Assembly (NCBI GenBank): GCA_947488435.1
Contig: CANKZG010000001.1
Span: 1,418,308-1,482,307 of the forward strand
Direction: 5' to 3'
DNA length: 64,000 bases
Source of the DNA: an uncultured Flavobacteriaceae bacterium
GTDB taxonomy: Bacteria > Bacteroidota > Bacteroidia > Flavobacteriales > Flavobacteriaceae
The translations under genes were made by a program, and so were the position numbers. The notes beneath the pieces are model-generated. The model worked only from the letters and a program-made list of their open reading frames with translations, ran no database searches and was not told the DNA's origin. Of this stretch, positions 51,651-61,436 are shown piece by piece (position 1 is the stretch's first letter; each line of letters starts with the position of its first letter).

Positions 51651-54161
51651 CTAAAAACCTAGGCCGAAATAATAAGTGAACTTGAAAGAAACATTATCTT
51701 CAAAATTAGGAAGCGTATAAGCGCCATAGCGATAAAAAAAACTGAGGCCGAAACCTGCAAAAATACGATTGAATTCAAAGCCACTTTCAAAAAAACCTTG
51801 ATTCAAAGAATTGAAGTCTAAACCAATTTGTTGATCTTGGTTAGAAACATCTCCAATAACAGCTCGAGAAATTAAAGATAGACTTGGATTAATACGATTA
51901 CTAATTTTAAAAGGCTTAAGTGTATGCTTTATTTGTCCAGAAATATAGCGATCCGAAAAGAACTCATTAAAAAACATAGTTTCAAAACTTTCCCTTCCAG
52001 TAACAGAAAAACGTTGGATAATTGCTTCACGACTGGGTTGGTTGGGAGATGTATTGAAAAGATGTGTTAACGGAATATCTCCAAATGCTAAACCTGCCTT
52101 CACTAAGAATTGGGTAACATTTTCGTTTTTATGATAGATACGATGTCTAACCCTAAAGTTGAACTGTGTAAAATTAAAATCTCCTCTAAAAATATTTGCA
52201 ATACTTTGTGAAGCTTGAAAACTAAATTGAGGAAATGCATTTTTTGTGATTTTCTTTCCTTCTGGAGTTTGAATATGTTCCGAAAAAGGATCCCATTGAA
52301 CTCCTAGAGTAATTTCACTGAGATTATATCTTGTAAAATTTTCTCCATTATTAATAAAAGTAAAATCGAACCTTGGATCTATATTGCTAACAGAAAGTTG
52401 TAAACGGGTGTTAATTTTTGAGGAGATATCATGATCTAAATACGTGCTAAAGCGCTTTGTTGCATGATATAAGGTAATGTTGAAAAGGCGCGGTTCGAAT
52501 AGCGAAAACATTCTTTTATCGGTAATATGTTCTTGACTTCCCGATTCTATTAAATCATCAAGATACTGCACTCCGATCCATGTTCCGGTATCTTTATTCA
52601 AGCGTGCAGCTCCACCAAAACCAAATTTAATGACCTGATCTTTTGTTCCATATACGCCATAAGCATTTAAAGAATATTTATTCGAGAATTTAGAATTTGT
52701 AATTACGCCGATTCCGTTTCGAAATCCTTCAAAACCATTGTATTTAAATAGTCGCCTTAAATCGAAATCTAAAAAACCAATAGGATAATAACCCTCTAAA
52801 AATTTACGCCCCAGAAATAACTTTCGTTCTACTCGTTCTGCTTCAGTAATGCTATCAACTACAGCATATGTTTCTCTTTCTCTATCTGTGATACTATCAG
52901 TTCTAAAGGTATTCCAAAATGACTCACTCCGCTGTGTAGCGTCATCTTCTAAGCTAACCTCAAAGCCTCTTTTTTTAAATTGTAGAGGTTCGTTGAGTAC
53001 CACATCAAAGTTTTTTTCTGTAGCTAATAGATACAGCAATTGTTCGCCTTTTTGTTGGTTGGTATGAACAATACTGCTATCTTTTTCACCTTGTTGTAAG
53101 CGTATCAATCCTCCAAACAAGTTTAGGCGATCTTCATTTTCACCTCTTTTTAGTTTTATTTCTCGCTCGCCAGGAAACCAAATTTGCGCTTTGGGATAAT
53201 ATTCATAAGATTGTGTAGCTTTAATGTCTACAATTGCTTTCAATTGTGCCACGATTTTTTGAAGCGCAAAAGATTGGGTATCAATATAAAGCACTCCTTC
53301 TAATTCAGTTTGTTTTCCTTTATTTCTTGGAAAATAATGAATCATATAGGCTGATCTTTCCTTAGATTTTAGCGTATCCAAAATTCTAAAACGATACTTT
53401 TTTAATCCTGTGGGTGTTAGCGGATTTGTATAGGAAGTTCCAAAAAGCGTATAGGTCGAGTTGTAAAAAGAAAAGGATTGTAATTTTAAAGCTAAAACTT
53501 CATATAAGGGTTGTTTAAAACCTGCCATTCGCGAAGCTTCTATAACTTCCTGTCTGCCTTTTTCTTTGGTGAAAAGGAAACTAGATGCTTTTTCAGAAAG
53601 ATAAATATGAGATCGATCGAGACGTTTTTTTAGTTTGTAATTGCTCGAATCTAATTCTTTGAAAATTAACTTCCCTTCTTTTCGAATAAAAACAGAATCA
53701 ATTATGGGACGTATAGTATTTGGATTTGCAGTGATTACCAATTTCTTATAGGCTTTAAAAGAATAACTCTCTAAGGCTTTTTCAGGATTATTCATTTTTT
53801 TATTCGCAATAGCATTTCTAATAATTCCAAGAACAGGATTTTCATCTGCAACAAGTACTACTTCATTAAGCTGTTCTATTTCCGGTGTTAATGTAATTGA
53901 GTAAAAGTTTTGCCCAGAAATTAGCGGGATAATTTTAGTCGTATAGCCTATATAACTTATTCTTAATGTGGTTGTTTCTGGCGGGACGTCTAGCTCGAAA
54001 AGACCATCAATATCCGTAATTATACCCTGATCATCAACATAGGATATCGTAGCAAAAGGTAAGGGTTGACCAGATTCAATATCGGTAACAATGCCGGATA
54101 TCGTTTGTCCCCAAGATATCGTGGTAACAAATAAAAAAAACAAAAGAACCTTTATCTTCAC
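51651..54161 (-). CDS. DUF5686/carboxypeptidase-regulatory-like outer membrane protein (GTG start)
   Basis: A protein of about 836 residues with a signal peptide (residues 1-20, ending SWGQ). A carboxypeptidase-regulatory-like beta domain follows (about 22-100, ISGIVTDIESGQPLPFATISY), then the DUF5686 barrel region ending in Phe. The start is taken as GTG at 54161, which puts a proper signal peptide at the N-terminus. ATG-started readings (54308 or so) would overlap the osmC gene and place a non-signal segment first. Family members are outer-membrane proteins of unknown function, common beside lipid or iron genes. Confidence 0.8.
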   Translation of the reverse strand: MKIKVLLFFLFVTTISWGQTISGIVTDIESGQPLPFATISYVDDQGIITDIDGLFELDVPPETTTLRISYIGYTTKIIPLISGQNFYSITLTPEIEQLNEVVLVADENPVLGIIRNAIANKKMNNPEKALESYSFKAYKKLVITANPNTIRPIIDSVFIRKEGKLIFKELDSSNYKLKKRLDRSHIYLSEKASSFLFTKEKGRQEVIEASRMAGFKQPLYEVLALKLQSFSFYNSTYTLFGTSYTNPLTPTGLKKYRFRILDTLKSKERSAYMIHYFPRNKGKQTELEGVLYIDTQSFALQKIVAQLKAIVDIKATQSYEYYPKAQIWFPGEREIKLKRGENEDRLNLFGGLIRLQQGEKDSSIVHTNQQKGEQLLYLLATEKNFDVVLNEPLQFKKRGFEVSLEDDATQRSESFWNTFRTDSITDRERETYAVVDSITEAERVERKLFLGRKFLEGYYPIGFLDFDLRRLFKYNGFEGFRNGIGVITNSKFSNKYSLNAYGVYGTKDQVIKFGFGGAARLNKDTGTWIGVQYLDDLIESGSQEHITDKRMFSLFEPRLFNITLYHATKRFSTYLDHDISSKINTRLQLSVSNIDPRFDFTFINNGENFTRYNLSEITLGVQWDPFSEHIQTPEGKKITKNAFPQFSFQASQSIANIFRGDFNFTQFNFRVRHRIYHKNENVTQFLVKAGLAFGDIPLTHLFNTSPNQPSREAIIQRFSVTGRESFETMFFNEFFSDRYISGQIKHTLKPFKISNRINPSLSLISRAVIGDVSNQDQQIGLDFNSLNQGFFESGFEFNRIFAGFGLSFFYRYGAYTLPNFEDNVSFKFTYYFGLGF

Positions 54162-54207
54162 GATGTCTCTAAATGGGAAACAGTTAAATTTTATAACGTA
54201 AATGCAC

Positions 54208-54681
54208 TTATTGTTGTACTGTAATTTTTGGTCGATGATTAATTTCAAAATTACATGAATTTGCAATAAAACAGAATTCATGCGCTTTGTGATGCAATTC
54301 TGTAGCAAGTTTTATTTGATCTTTATTTCGAATAACTACTTCTGGATATAAGATTACCTCTTCAAACTTACCACTACCATTCTTTGTTTCAATCATTGAG
54401 CCAGTTGCGGTATCGACATAAGCTAGCACACTAATTTCATGTGTTGAACATAAATGTAAATACCATAGCATATGGCAGGACGATATAGACGCAATAAATA
54501 ACTCCTCTGGATTATAACGTTTCGAATCTCCGCGAAAAGAAGGATCTGATGATCCTAATATTGTTGAAGTTTTATGTGCCGCTGAAATCTCATGATCTCT
54601 TTCGTATGCTCTATAGTTTTTAGTGCCATTACCTAAATTTCCAGTCCAAGAGGTTTTAATTTCATAATGGTGTTTTTTCAT
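54208..54681 (-). CDS. OsmC family peroxiredoxin-like protein
   Basis: A 157-residue thiol peroxidase-like protein of the OsmC/Ohr family. The fold pattern is complete, with the peroxidatic Cys in ASISSCHMLWYLHLC (about 71, after EELFIASIS) and a second Cys near 127 (AHEFCFIANSC region). It likely reduces organic hydroperoxides in the cytoplasm. It lies between the DUF5686 gene and frr, all in the same direction. It is a little longer than small Ohr proteins but normal for OsmC. Confidence 0.85.
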   Translation of the reverse strand: MKKHHYEIKTSWTGNLGNGTKNYRAYERDHEISAAHKTSTILGSSDPSFRGDSKRYNPEELFIASISSCHMLWYLHLCSTHEISVLAYVDTATGSMIETKNGSGKFEEVILYPEVVIRNKDQIKLATELHHKAHEFCFIANSCNFEINHRPKITVQQ

Positions 54682-54713
54682 ATTAGCCTCTTCAAATCCA
54701 GAAATCGCAGGTA

Positions 54714-55268
54714 TTATACTTTCATAATTTCTACCTCCTTAACTTCAAAAATACGATCAACATTAGCACTAAAAGTGTTGGTAAGATCCTGAACGTCTTG
54801 TTCTGCATTTTTTTTCAAATCGTCAGAAGCTTCTAGCCCTCGGATTTCTTTATTAGCATCTTGTCTCGCATTCCGAATACTTACTTTAGCATCCTCTGCT
54901 TCCGCTTTGGCTTGTTTAACCAAATCTCTACGACGTTCTTCCGTAAGGGGGGGGACACTTATAATAACAGACTCCCCATTATTCATAGGATTGAAGCCCA
55001 AATTTGCAACCATGATAGCTTTCTCGATTTCAGCAATCATATTCTTTTCCCAAGGTTGTACTGAAATTGTTCGTGCATCAGGAGTGTTTACATTTGCAAC
55101 TTGAGATAAAGGAGTTTGAGAGCCATAATAATCTACCATTACACTTGAAAGCATTACAGGACTAGCTTTTCCTGCACGAATTTTGACCAACGCTTTTTCT
55201 AGATGACCAATAGCTTGTTGCATACTTTCTTTTGTGGTATCTAAGATAAATTCAATTTCTTCGTTCAT
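54714..55268 (-). CDS. frr: ribosome recycling factor
   Basis: Soluble 184-residue factor that releases ribosomes after termination together with EF-G. It has an L-shaped helical/beta layout with family motifs KIRAGKASPVMLSSVMVDYYG (about 30-50), SVQPWEKNMIAEIEKAI, NNGESVIISVPPLTEERRRD and the helical hairpin. It follows pyrH by 43 bases, the usual pyrH-frr order. Confidence 0.97.
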   Translation of the reverse strand: MNEEIEFILDTTKESMQQAIGHLEKALVKIRAGKASPVMLSSVMVDYYGSQTPLSQVANVNTPDARTISVQPWEKNMIAEIEKAIMVANLGFNPMNNGESVIISVPPLTEERRRDLVKQAKAEAEDAKVSIRNARQDANKEIRGLEASDDLKKNAEQDVQDLTNTFSANVDRIFEVKEVEIMKV

Positions 55269-55311
55269 ATCATATATATTTCAAGAATACAATACTATCT
55301 CTAATCAGAGA

Positions 55312-56019
55312 TTATAAATTAACAGTTGTTCCGATATTCTCACCAGATACAATTTTTAATAAGTTTCCTTTTTTGTTCATGTCAAAGACTACAATAGGAA
55401 GTTCATTTTCTTGGCTAAGCGTGAACGCTGTTGTGTCCATGACCTTTAACCCTTTGGTTAATACATCTTTAAAGGAAATAGTGTCGAACTTGGTTGCGGT
55501 TTTATCTTTTTCAGGATCAGAGGTATATATACCATCAACTCGAGTTCCTTTTAGGATAACATCAGCTTCAATTTCAATTGCTCTTAACACAGCAGCAGAA
55601 TCTGTTGTGAAATAGGGATTCCCTGTTCCACCCCCAAAAATCACCACTCTTTTTTTCTCTAAATGACGCATTGCTCTTCTTCGAATAAAAGGCTCTGCAA
55701 CTTCATTAATTTTTATCGCAGATTGCAACCTTGTTTCCACGCCTTGTATTTCTAAAGCACTCTGAAGTGCTAAACCATTTATTACCGTTGCCAACATTCC
55801 CATGTGATCTCCCTGTACTCTATCCATTCCGCTACTAGCACCAGAAAGACCTCGAAAAATATTGCCACCACCAATTACAATAGCCATTTCTACTCCAGTA
55901 GCAACAACTTCTTTAATATCCTTGGCATACTCGGCAATTCGTTTTGGGTCAATACCGTATTGCTGATCGCCCATGAGCGCTTCACCACTTAATTTTAACA
56001 GGATTCGTTTGTATTGCAT
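55312..56019 (-). CDS. pyrH: UMP kinase
   Basis: Phosphorylates UMP to UDP in the cytoplasm; 235 residues, the family norm. The N-terminal [23 protein letters not shown] (about 46-57), [13 protein letters not shown] and [18 protein letters not shown] (about 130-147) match bacterial PyrH. It normally follows rpsB-tsf; here it is separated from tsf by 5.4 kb of opposite-strand genes. Confidence 0.97.
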   Translation of the reverse strand: MQYKRILLKLSGEALMGDQQYGIDPKRIAEYAKDIKEVVATGVEMAIVIGGGNIFRGLSGASSGMDRVQGDHMGMLATVINGLALQSALEIQGVETRLQSAIKINEVAEPFIRRRAMRHLEKKRVVIFGGGTGNPYFTTDSAAVLRAIEIEADVILKGTRVDGIYTSDPEKDKTATKFDTISFKDVLTKGLKVMDTTAFTLSQENELPIVVFDMNKKGNLLKIVSGENIGTTVNL

Positions 56020-56199
56020 GTAGCATTGGTTTTATAATGGTAGCAAAAATAATCAAAAAAATAATGATGACGATTTGAAATAAGGATCAATAGTTCCTTA
56101 ATTATTTCAAAATAGTAATGCTTGGTTTCAATAAATTTAATATTCTTGTAACCTATTGTAAATCGGATCTTTTGTAAAAAATATATAAAGTGTAATAAG

Positions 56200-58074
56200 A
56201 TGAAGAAAGTACTTTTGATTGGTTTTTTGGGAATGTTACTTTATGGATGTGGAGCTACAAAAGCTACAGCAACGGCAGATAAAACGCTTGTTGATGTAAC
56301 CATAGATTTGGTAAATGTAAAAGATGACAAGGTTTTGGTAACAGTTAACCCTGGAGCATTTACTACAGATCAAGTGTCTTTTTATATTCCTAAAACGGTG
56401 CCAGGAACTTATAGTACAGATAACTATGGGAAATATATCGAAGGCTTTAAGGCATATGATTATAAAGGGAACGTGTTGGATGTTTCGCATCCTGATGAAA
56501 ATAGTTGGGTGATTGGTGCTGGAAAAAATTTGGATCGCATACAGTATTATGTAAATGATACGTATGATACTGAAGGAGAACAGGAAGAGGCCGTTTTTTC
56601 TCCAGCAGGGACCAATATCTTAAAGGATGAAACCTTTATGTTAAACCTTCACGGTTTTGTGGGCTATTTTAATGATTTTAAAGAAGTACCGTATGCCCTG
56701 CATATTACTGCGCCAGAAACGTTGGATGCAACTACATCATTACCAAAACGATCTGAATCAGCAGCTACTCCAGGTGTAGATACCTTTATCGCAAATCGAT
56801 ACTTTGAGGTGATAGACAACCCAATTCTCTATGCCAATGGGAGCAAAGAATCTTTTAAAATAAATGACATTACAGTAACACTAAGTGTATATTCTCCAAA
56901 TAATGTATACAGTGCATCAAGCCTAAAGGCAAGGATGGAGAAAATGATGGGTGCACAAAAGGCATTTTTAGGAGAGATAAATAGCACTAAAAATTACAAT
57001 ATATTATTGCATTTGTCAACGCTAGAACCTACGGATGCTTCAGGTTTTGGAGCCTTGGAACATCATACTTCAACTGTGGTTGTTTTACCAGAGCAGATTG
57101 GAAAAGAACGTTTAGAACAGGCGATGGTGGATGTAGTTTCGCATGAATTTTTTCATATTGTAACACCACTAAATGTACACTCAGAAGAGATACAGTTTTT
57201 TGATTTTAATGATCCTAAGATGTCTGCTCATTTATGGATGTATGAAGGAACCACAGAATATTTTGCAAATCTATTTCAAATTCAACAAGGACTTATAGAC
57301 GAAACGGAGTTTTATAAACGAATTATAGATAAGGTAAATAATGCTAAGGCATATGATGATGATCAATCCTTTACGGAAATGAGTGCAAATGTTCTGGTAG
57401 AACCATACAAAAGCAACTATAATAATGTGTATGAGAAAGGAGCGCTAATAAATATGGCGTTAGATATTACTTTACGAGAGCTAAGCAGTGGAGAAAAGGG
57501 AGTTTTATGGTTGATGAAAGAACTATCAAAAAAGTATGATGAATCTACACCTTTTCAAGATGCTAAATTAATTGATGAGATTGTTGCAATGACATATCCG
57601 GAGGTTCGAACTTTTTTTGATACGCATGTAATAGGAGATACCCCAATTGATTACAATAAATATTTCGGTAAAATGGGACTTACTGCTAAAGTGGAGCCTA
57701 TACAAACAGGATATTTTCTTAATGGAGAAGTGCCATTTATAGATGTAGATCAAAGTGATGGTAATGAAGCTATTTTTATACGAAATGGGATAAGCTTAAA
57801 TAGCTTTTTTACAAACCTAGGAGCACAGGGCGGAGATGTTATTAAATCTATTAATGGCACTGCAATTACTTTAGAAAGTATTCGTCCAATAATAGGACAG
57901 AGTTTTGGGTGGACCCCAGAAACAGAAATTACTATGATTGTGCAACGGGGGGATGAAGAAATTACCTTAGAGGGGAAAGTTGGAATACCTTCGCTAGATG
58001 TAGAAGTAATTGTTCCTGATGAACAATCTAGCGATACACATAAAATACTTCGTAAAGCTTGGTTAAAAAGCTAA
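56200..58074 (+). CDS. M61 family metallopeptidase lipoprotein with PDZ domain
   Basis: Zinc aminopeptidase of the M61 glycyl-aminopeptidase family, 624 residues. The signal has a lipobox (LLYGCG, Cys about 17), so it is anchored in the envelope. The N-terminal beta domain (about 25-190) starts PGTYSTDNYGKYIEGF. The catalytic HExxH motif is VSHEFFHIVTPLN near residue 315, with the downstream Glu in MYEGTTEYFANL (about 349). A C-terminal PDZ domain spans about 515-610. It is a single unit ended by a strong terminator. Confidence 0.9.
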   Translation: MKKVLLIGFLGMLLYGCGATKATATADKTLVDVTIDLVNVKDDKVLVTVNPGAFTTDQVSFYIPKTVPGTYSTDNYGKYIEGFKAYDYKGNVLDVSHPDENSWVIGAGKNLDRIQYYVNDTYDTEGEQEEAVFSPAGTNILKDETFMLNLHGFVGYFNDFKEVPYALHITAPETLDATTSLPKRSESAATPGVDTFIANRYFEVIDNPILYANGSKESFKINDITVTLSVYSPNNVYSASSLKARMEKMMGAQKAFLGEINSTKNYNILLHLSTLEPTDASGFGALEHHTSTVVVLPEQIGKERLEQAMVDVVSHEFFHIVTPLNVHSEEIQFFDFNDPKMSAHLWMYEGTTEYFANLFQIQQGLIDETEFYKRIIDKVNNAKAYDDDQSFTEMSANVLVEPYKSNYNNVYEKGALINMALDITLRELSSGEKGVLWLMKELSKKYDESTPFQDAKLIDEIVAMTYPEVRTFFDTHVIGDTPIDYNKYFGKMGLTAKVEPIQTGYFLNGEVPFIDVDQSDGNEAIFIRNGISLNSFFTNLGAQGGDVIKSINGTAITLESIRPIIGQSFGWTPETEITMIVQRGDEEITLEGKVGIPSLDVEVIVPDEQSSDTHKILRKAWLKS

Positions 58075-58095
58075 TTGCTTTTCAAATAATGAGTT

Positions 58096-58131
58096 AAAGG
58101 GTCGCATTTGAATGATGCGACCCTTTTTTTT
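58096..58131 (+). terminator. strong Rho-independent terminator
   Basis: AAAGGGTCGCAT pairs with ATGCGACCCTTT around TTGAATG and runs into eight T residues, ending the M61 unit 21 bases after the stop codon. Confidence 0.85.
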
Positions 58132-58215
58132 GATCATTGCTCAAAATAAATTCCCTATTTTTTGTAACCATTTATAAATTCTTGAGTTTATCCTTTTAAT
58201 TAACCATAAAAGTAA

Positions 58216-58767
58216 ATGCAAGCACTAACCGATAATGCATTAATGTTGCAAGTTAAGTCCGGTCAATTAGACAAATTGGGCTTATTATACGAACGCTATA
58301 AAAAACAGCTATTTGGCTTTTTTTATCATATGAATAGTAATGCAGCATTAAGTGAAGATTTGGTGCAAAATGTATTTGTAAGGATAATGAAATACAGGCA
58401 TACATTTACGGGAGATGGATCATTTGCGGCTTGGTTGTTTCGAATGGCACGAAATGTAAGCTATGATCACTTTAGAAAGCATGGTAGTCTAAATAAACGA
58501 GCAGATTTAGACGAAATAAATTACAAGCTTTCAGATTCTGAAAGTTTTGAAAGTGAAGGAGATAAACAAGATCAAATTAAACAACTGCAATGGGCATTAA
58601 ATAAGTTGAGCCCAGAAAAAAAGGAAATTATAATCCTAAGTAAGTACAGGGAATTAAAGTTCAAGGAAATAGGAGAAATTCTCAATTGTAGTGAAGGAGC
58701 CGCTAAAGTAAAAGCGCATCGAGCAATACAAGATTTAAGAAAAATGTTCTTACAACAAAAAAAATAA
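58216..58767 (+). CDS. RNA polymerase sigma factor, sigma-70 family (ECF)
   Basis: Alternative sigma of 183 residues. The region 2 core is LSEDLVQNVFVRIMKYRHTF followed by GSFAAWLFRMARN (about 45-80). Region 4 HTH is LSPEKKEIIILSKYRELKFKEIGEILNCSEGAAKVKAHRA (about 135-172). It is followed after 3 bases by a HEAT-repeat protein with a membrane segment that is probably its anti-sigma factor. The upstream region has TGTAAC at 58163, but the expected -10 partner is weak. It likely responds to envelope stress. Confidence 0.93.
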   Translation: MQALTDNALMLQVKSGQLDKLGLLYERYKKQLFGFFYHMNSNAALSEDLVQNVFVRIMKYRHTFTGDGSFAAWLFRMARNVSYDHFRKHGSLNKRADLDEINYKLSDSESFESEGDKQDQIKQLQWALNKLSPEKKEIIILSKYRELKFKEIGEILNCSEGAAKVKAHRAIQDLRKMFLQQKK

Positions 58768-58770
58768 CAT

Positions 58771-59595
58771 ATGGATATTGAAAAATTTGAGGAATGGAGT
58801 ATGGATTATCTATCTGGGAATATGGATATAGAAACACGTAAGCTTTTTGATAGGTTTCTTAAAGACCATCCGGAATATCAAGATAAATTGAAAGAATTCG
58901 ATAATACATGGGGAGTATTAAACGAATTAGAAGCTCCTGAAACTTCCCTAGCAATGGATGATGCATTTTATGAGATGTTGTCGGATACTATTAAAAAGGA
59001 ACAGGTAAATACAGCTAAAAGTGGATGGTTTGAAAATCTAATATCTCAGTTTATGGCTCTTATTAAACCACAGATGGCTTATGGAATGTTATTACTATTA
59101 GCAGGTGTTGGATTGGGATATTTTTTTAATTCGACTGATTCGAATACAACTACTGTAGCCGAGATAAATACGAATGTTGAAAATAGTGCGGATGAAGCAA
59201 GTTTGGTGCGAGAAAAATTAGTGCTTACACTTTTGGAACAACCTTCTGCAAAGAAAAGACTCGAGGGTGTTAATGAGGCTAATAAGCTCAAAAATGTGGA
59301 AGAAAAAGTCATACAAGCACTTCTGAAAACACTAAACAATGATGCAAATGTTAATGTGCGCTTAGCAGCGATAGCCTCCCTTACTCAATTTGTAGAGCAC
59401 CCTCAAGTTAGGGAAGGGTTGGTGAAATCTATAACACAACAAGAATCTCCAATCGTGCAAATTACACTGGCTAACCTTATGGAGATACTTCAGGAAAAAA
59501 AGTCTGTAGAACCTTTTAAAGAACTATTAAAAACTCAAAAATTGGATACAACTGTGAAACAGAAAATAGAACATTCTATCAAAGCAATTATATAA
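58771..59595 (+). CDS. HEAT-repeat membrane protein, probable anti-sigma factor
   Basis: A 274-residue protein. The N-terminal part (1-80) is acidic and helical, like the cytoplasmic sigma-binding part of anti-sigma factors. A membrane segment follows at about 109-128 (MLLLLAGVGLGYFF). The outer part (about 165-274) has HEAT-type helical repeats (NVRLAAIASLTQFVEHPQVREGLV and the next unit). It starts 3 bases after the ECF sigma gene. The anti-sigma assignment rests on topology and position, not on a matched family motif. Confidence 0.75.
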   Translation: MDIEKFEEWSMDYLSGNMDIETRKLFDRFLKDHPEYQDKLKEFDNTWGVLNELEAPETSLAMDDAFYEMLSDTIKKEQVNTAKSGWFENLISQFMALIKPQMAYGMLLLLAGVGLGYFFNSTDSNTTTVAEINTNVENSADEASLVREKLVLTLLEQPSAKKRLEGVNEANKLKNVEEKVIQALLKTLNNDANVNVRLAAIASLTQFVEHPQVREGLVKSITQQESPIVQITLANLMEILQEKKSVEPFKELLKTQKLDTTVKQKIEHSIKAII

Positions 59596-59669
59596 AAAAA
59601 AGCAAGTGTTTATTCATCAATCTGCCATTTGGCAAAAAATCAAATTTCGAACAATTAAAAACTAAAATC

Positions 59670-60533
59670 ATGAAAAATTTAATTACAACAGTACTCATCC
59701 TTTTGCTGTGTGGAGTAACCCAAGCGCAGAAAAAAGAGTTTGAGGAGGTGATCAAAAAAGAGCTTTCTTTTCAAACCAATTCATCTGACAATATGTTGAA
59801 TATCCATAATATTTTTGGATCAATAACTGTGGAAGGTTATGATGGTTCTACAGTAAAGCTTGAAGTGATCAAGCAAATAAGTGCGGCTAATGAAGAGGAT
59901 TTAACTCAAGGAAAAAAGGAGATAGGTTTAAAAATTCTGAAAGAAGGACGTAATCTTATTGTCTATCCTGATGCTCCTTTTGTTAGTTATAAAGATGGCA
60001 GGTTAAAGTATAATTGGTGTAATGACGAAGACTCGCCGGCTTATGATCATAAGTTAGAATTCAAAGTTAAAATGCCTAGAAATAGCGGATTGAAGGTTAG
60101 TACGGTTAACGATGGTGAAATAGAAGTTAAAAACACACGAGGTAATTATGTTAAGGCAAATAATATTAACGGAGGAATAGCCTTAAAAAATATAACCGGA
60201 AAAACAGAAGTGCATGCCATAAATGGTGAAGTTAGTATTAGTTATGCCTCAAACCCAAAGGAGACATCGTCGTATTATTCGTTAAACGGGGATATTAATA
60301 TTACATATCAAAAAAACTTATCCGCTGCAATTAGTTTTACCAGTATGAACGGTGAGTTATACACAGACTTTAAGGTGGCGAAACAATACGCAAAAACCTC
60401 CAAAAATTCCTCTGGAAAGGGACAACAAGTAAAATATAAATATGAGTCAAAACCTATAGTGGAAATTGGTAATGGAGGTGTTGATTTTGATTTTGAAACT
60501 TTGAATGGAGATGTAATTATTAAAAAAATATAA
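59670..60533 (+). CDS. DUF4097 family beta-strand repeat protein (copy 1)
   Basis: Exported protein of 287 residues with a signal peptide ending TQAQ (about 19). The body is a right-handed beta-helix-like DUF4097 domain with repeated short strands such as NIFGSITVEGYDGS (about 48-61), NINGGIALKNITGKTEVHAINGEV and a final FETLNGDVIIKK. DUF4097 proteins lie beside ECF/anti-sigma genes in many bacteria and are thought to be envelope stress outputs or sensors. The next gene is a paralogue. Confidence 0.82.
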   Translation: MKNLITTVLILLLCGVTQAQKKEFEEVIKKELSFQTNSSDNMLNIHNIFGSITVEGYDGSTVKLEVIKQISAANEEDLTQGKKEIGLKILKEGRNLIVYPDAPFVSYKDGRLKYNWCNDEDSPAYDHKLEFKVKMPRNSGLKVSTVNDGEIEVKNTRGNYVKANNINGGIALKNITGKTEVHAINGEVSISYASNPKETSSYYSLNGDINITYQKNLSAAISFTSMNGELYTDFKVAKQYAKTSKNSSGKGQQVKYKYESKPIVEIGNGGVDFDFETLNGDVIIKKI

Positions 60534-60543
60534 AACAATCATA

Positions 60544-61350
60544 ATGAAAAATATAATAATATTAGGAATTGCTTTAGTAGTTGGTTTTGTTGGAACTGCG
60601 CAGAAAAGTGTAGAATTATTTAGTGTCCCATTAAGTAAACCTGGCAATACGGGTAAATTAATAATAGAACAGATTTCTGGATCTATTACAGTATCGGGAT
60701 ATGATGGGAAAGAAATTATTGTTAAAGCGTCTTTTGGGAATAATAAAGGACACTATAAGGATGAAGATACTAGGGATGGTTTGAAACGAATTAAGAGTAC
60801 CCCACTAAAAATTCAAGCAGAAGAAAAGGACAATGTAGTTCAAATTGTTAATGAACGTTTTAATGCTGTGACCAACATAGAGGTAAAAGTACCCTATAAT
60901 TTTTCTCTAAAATTAGGTACGATTAATGAGGGAAATATTCAGGTGGATAATGTTAACGGAGATTTGGAAATAAGCAATGTTAATGGGGAAATCACTATGA
61001 ATGATGTTGGTGGTTCCGCTTCTGCAGATACTGTAAATGGAGATGTGAAAGTAACCTTTAAATCAATCTCAAACAATGCTAATATGGCATTTAGTAGTTT
61101 AAATGGAGATTTGGACATTACTTTTCCTAATAGCCTAAAAGCTAATGTTAAAGCAAAATCCGATATGGGAGATATTTTTACAGATTTTGATATGGTAGTT
61201 GCGGATCAAAAACCGCAGGTTGAAACGGACAATTCCTCAAACACTTACAAAGTAAAAATAGAGCAATGGGTTCAAGGTAAAATTAATGGAGGCGGACCCG
61301 AGATGATTTTCAAAACTTTTAATGGCGATATTTTAATCCGATCCAAATAG
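60544..61350 (+). CDS. DUF4097 family beta-strand repeat protein (copy 2)
   Basis: Paralogue of the preceding gene, 268 residues, starting 10 bases downstream. It has a signal segment (about 1-20) and the same GSITVSGYDGKEIIVKA opening. The same step repeats occur (VDNVNGDLEISNVNGEI) with the closing FKTFNGDILIRSK. It ends with a bidirectional hairpin. It most likely acts with copy 1 in the same envelope response. Confidence 0.82.
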   Translation: MKNIIILGIALVVGFVGTAQKSVELFSVPLSKPGNTGKLIIEQISGSITVSGYDGKEIIVKASFGNNKGHYKDEDTRDGLKRIKSTPLKIQAEEKDNVVQIVNERFNAVTNIEVKVPYNFSLKLGTINEGNIQVDNVNGDLEISNVNGEITMNDVGGSASADTVNGDVKVTFKSISNNANMAFSSLNGDLDITFPNSLKANVKAKSDMGDIFTDFDMVVADQKPQVETDNSSNTYKVKIEQWVQGKINGGGPEMIFKTFNGDILIRSK

Positions 61351-61383
61351 AAAATTAATTGAACCATTGCTTCTTAAAAAACT

Positions 61384-61417
61384 AAAAAGCCACCATTCAT
61401 TAGAATAGTGGCTTTTT
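61384..61417 (+). terminator. bidirectional terminator between DUF4097 and tsf
   Basis: AAAAAGCCACCATTC pairs with GAATAGTGGCTTTTT with one mismatch around ATTA, with T-runs on both strands. It can end both the ECF operon (+) and the tsf transcript (-). Confidence 0.8.
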
Positions 61418-61436
61418 CGATTGTTTTCTTTAGAGA

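Noticed and set aside
58163-58192. TGTAAC-N16 element before the ECF sigma gene as autoregulated promoter
   Set aside because: The -10 part reads AGTTTATC, a poor match to the other three; autoregulation cannot be claimed from this.
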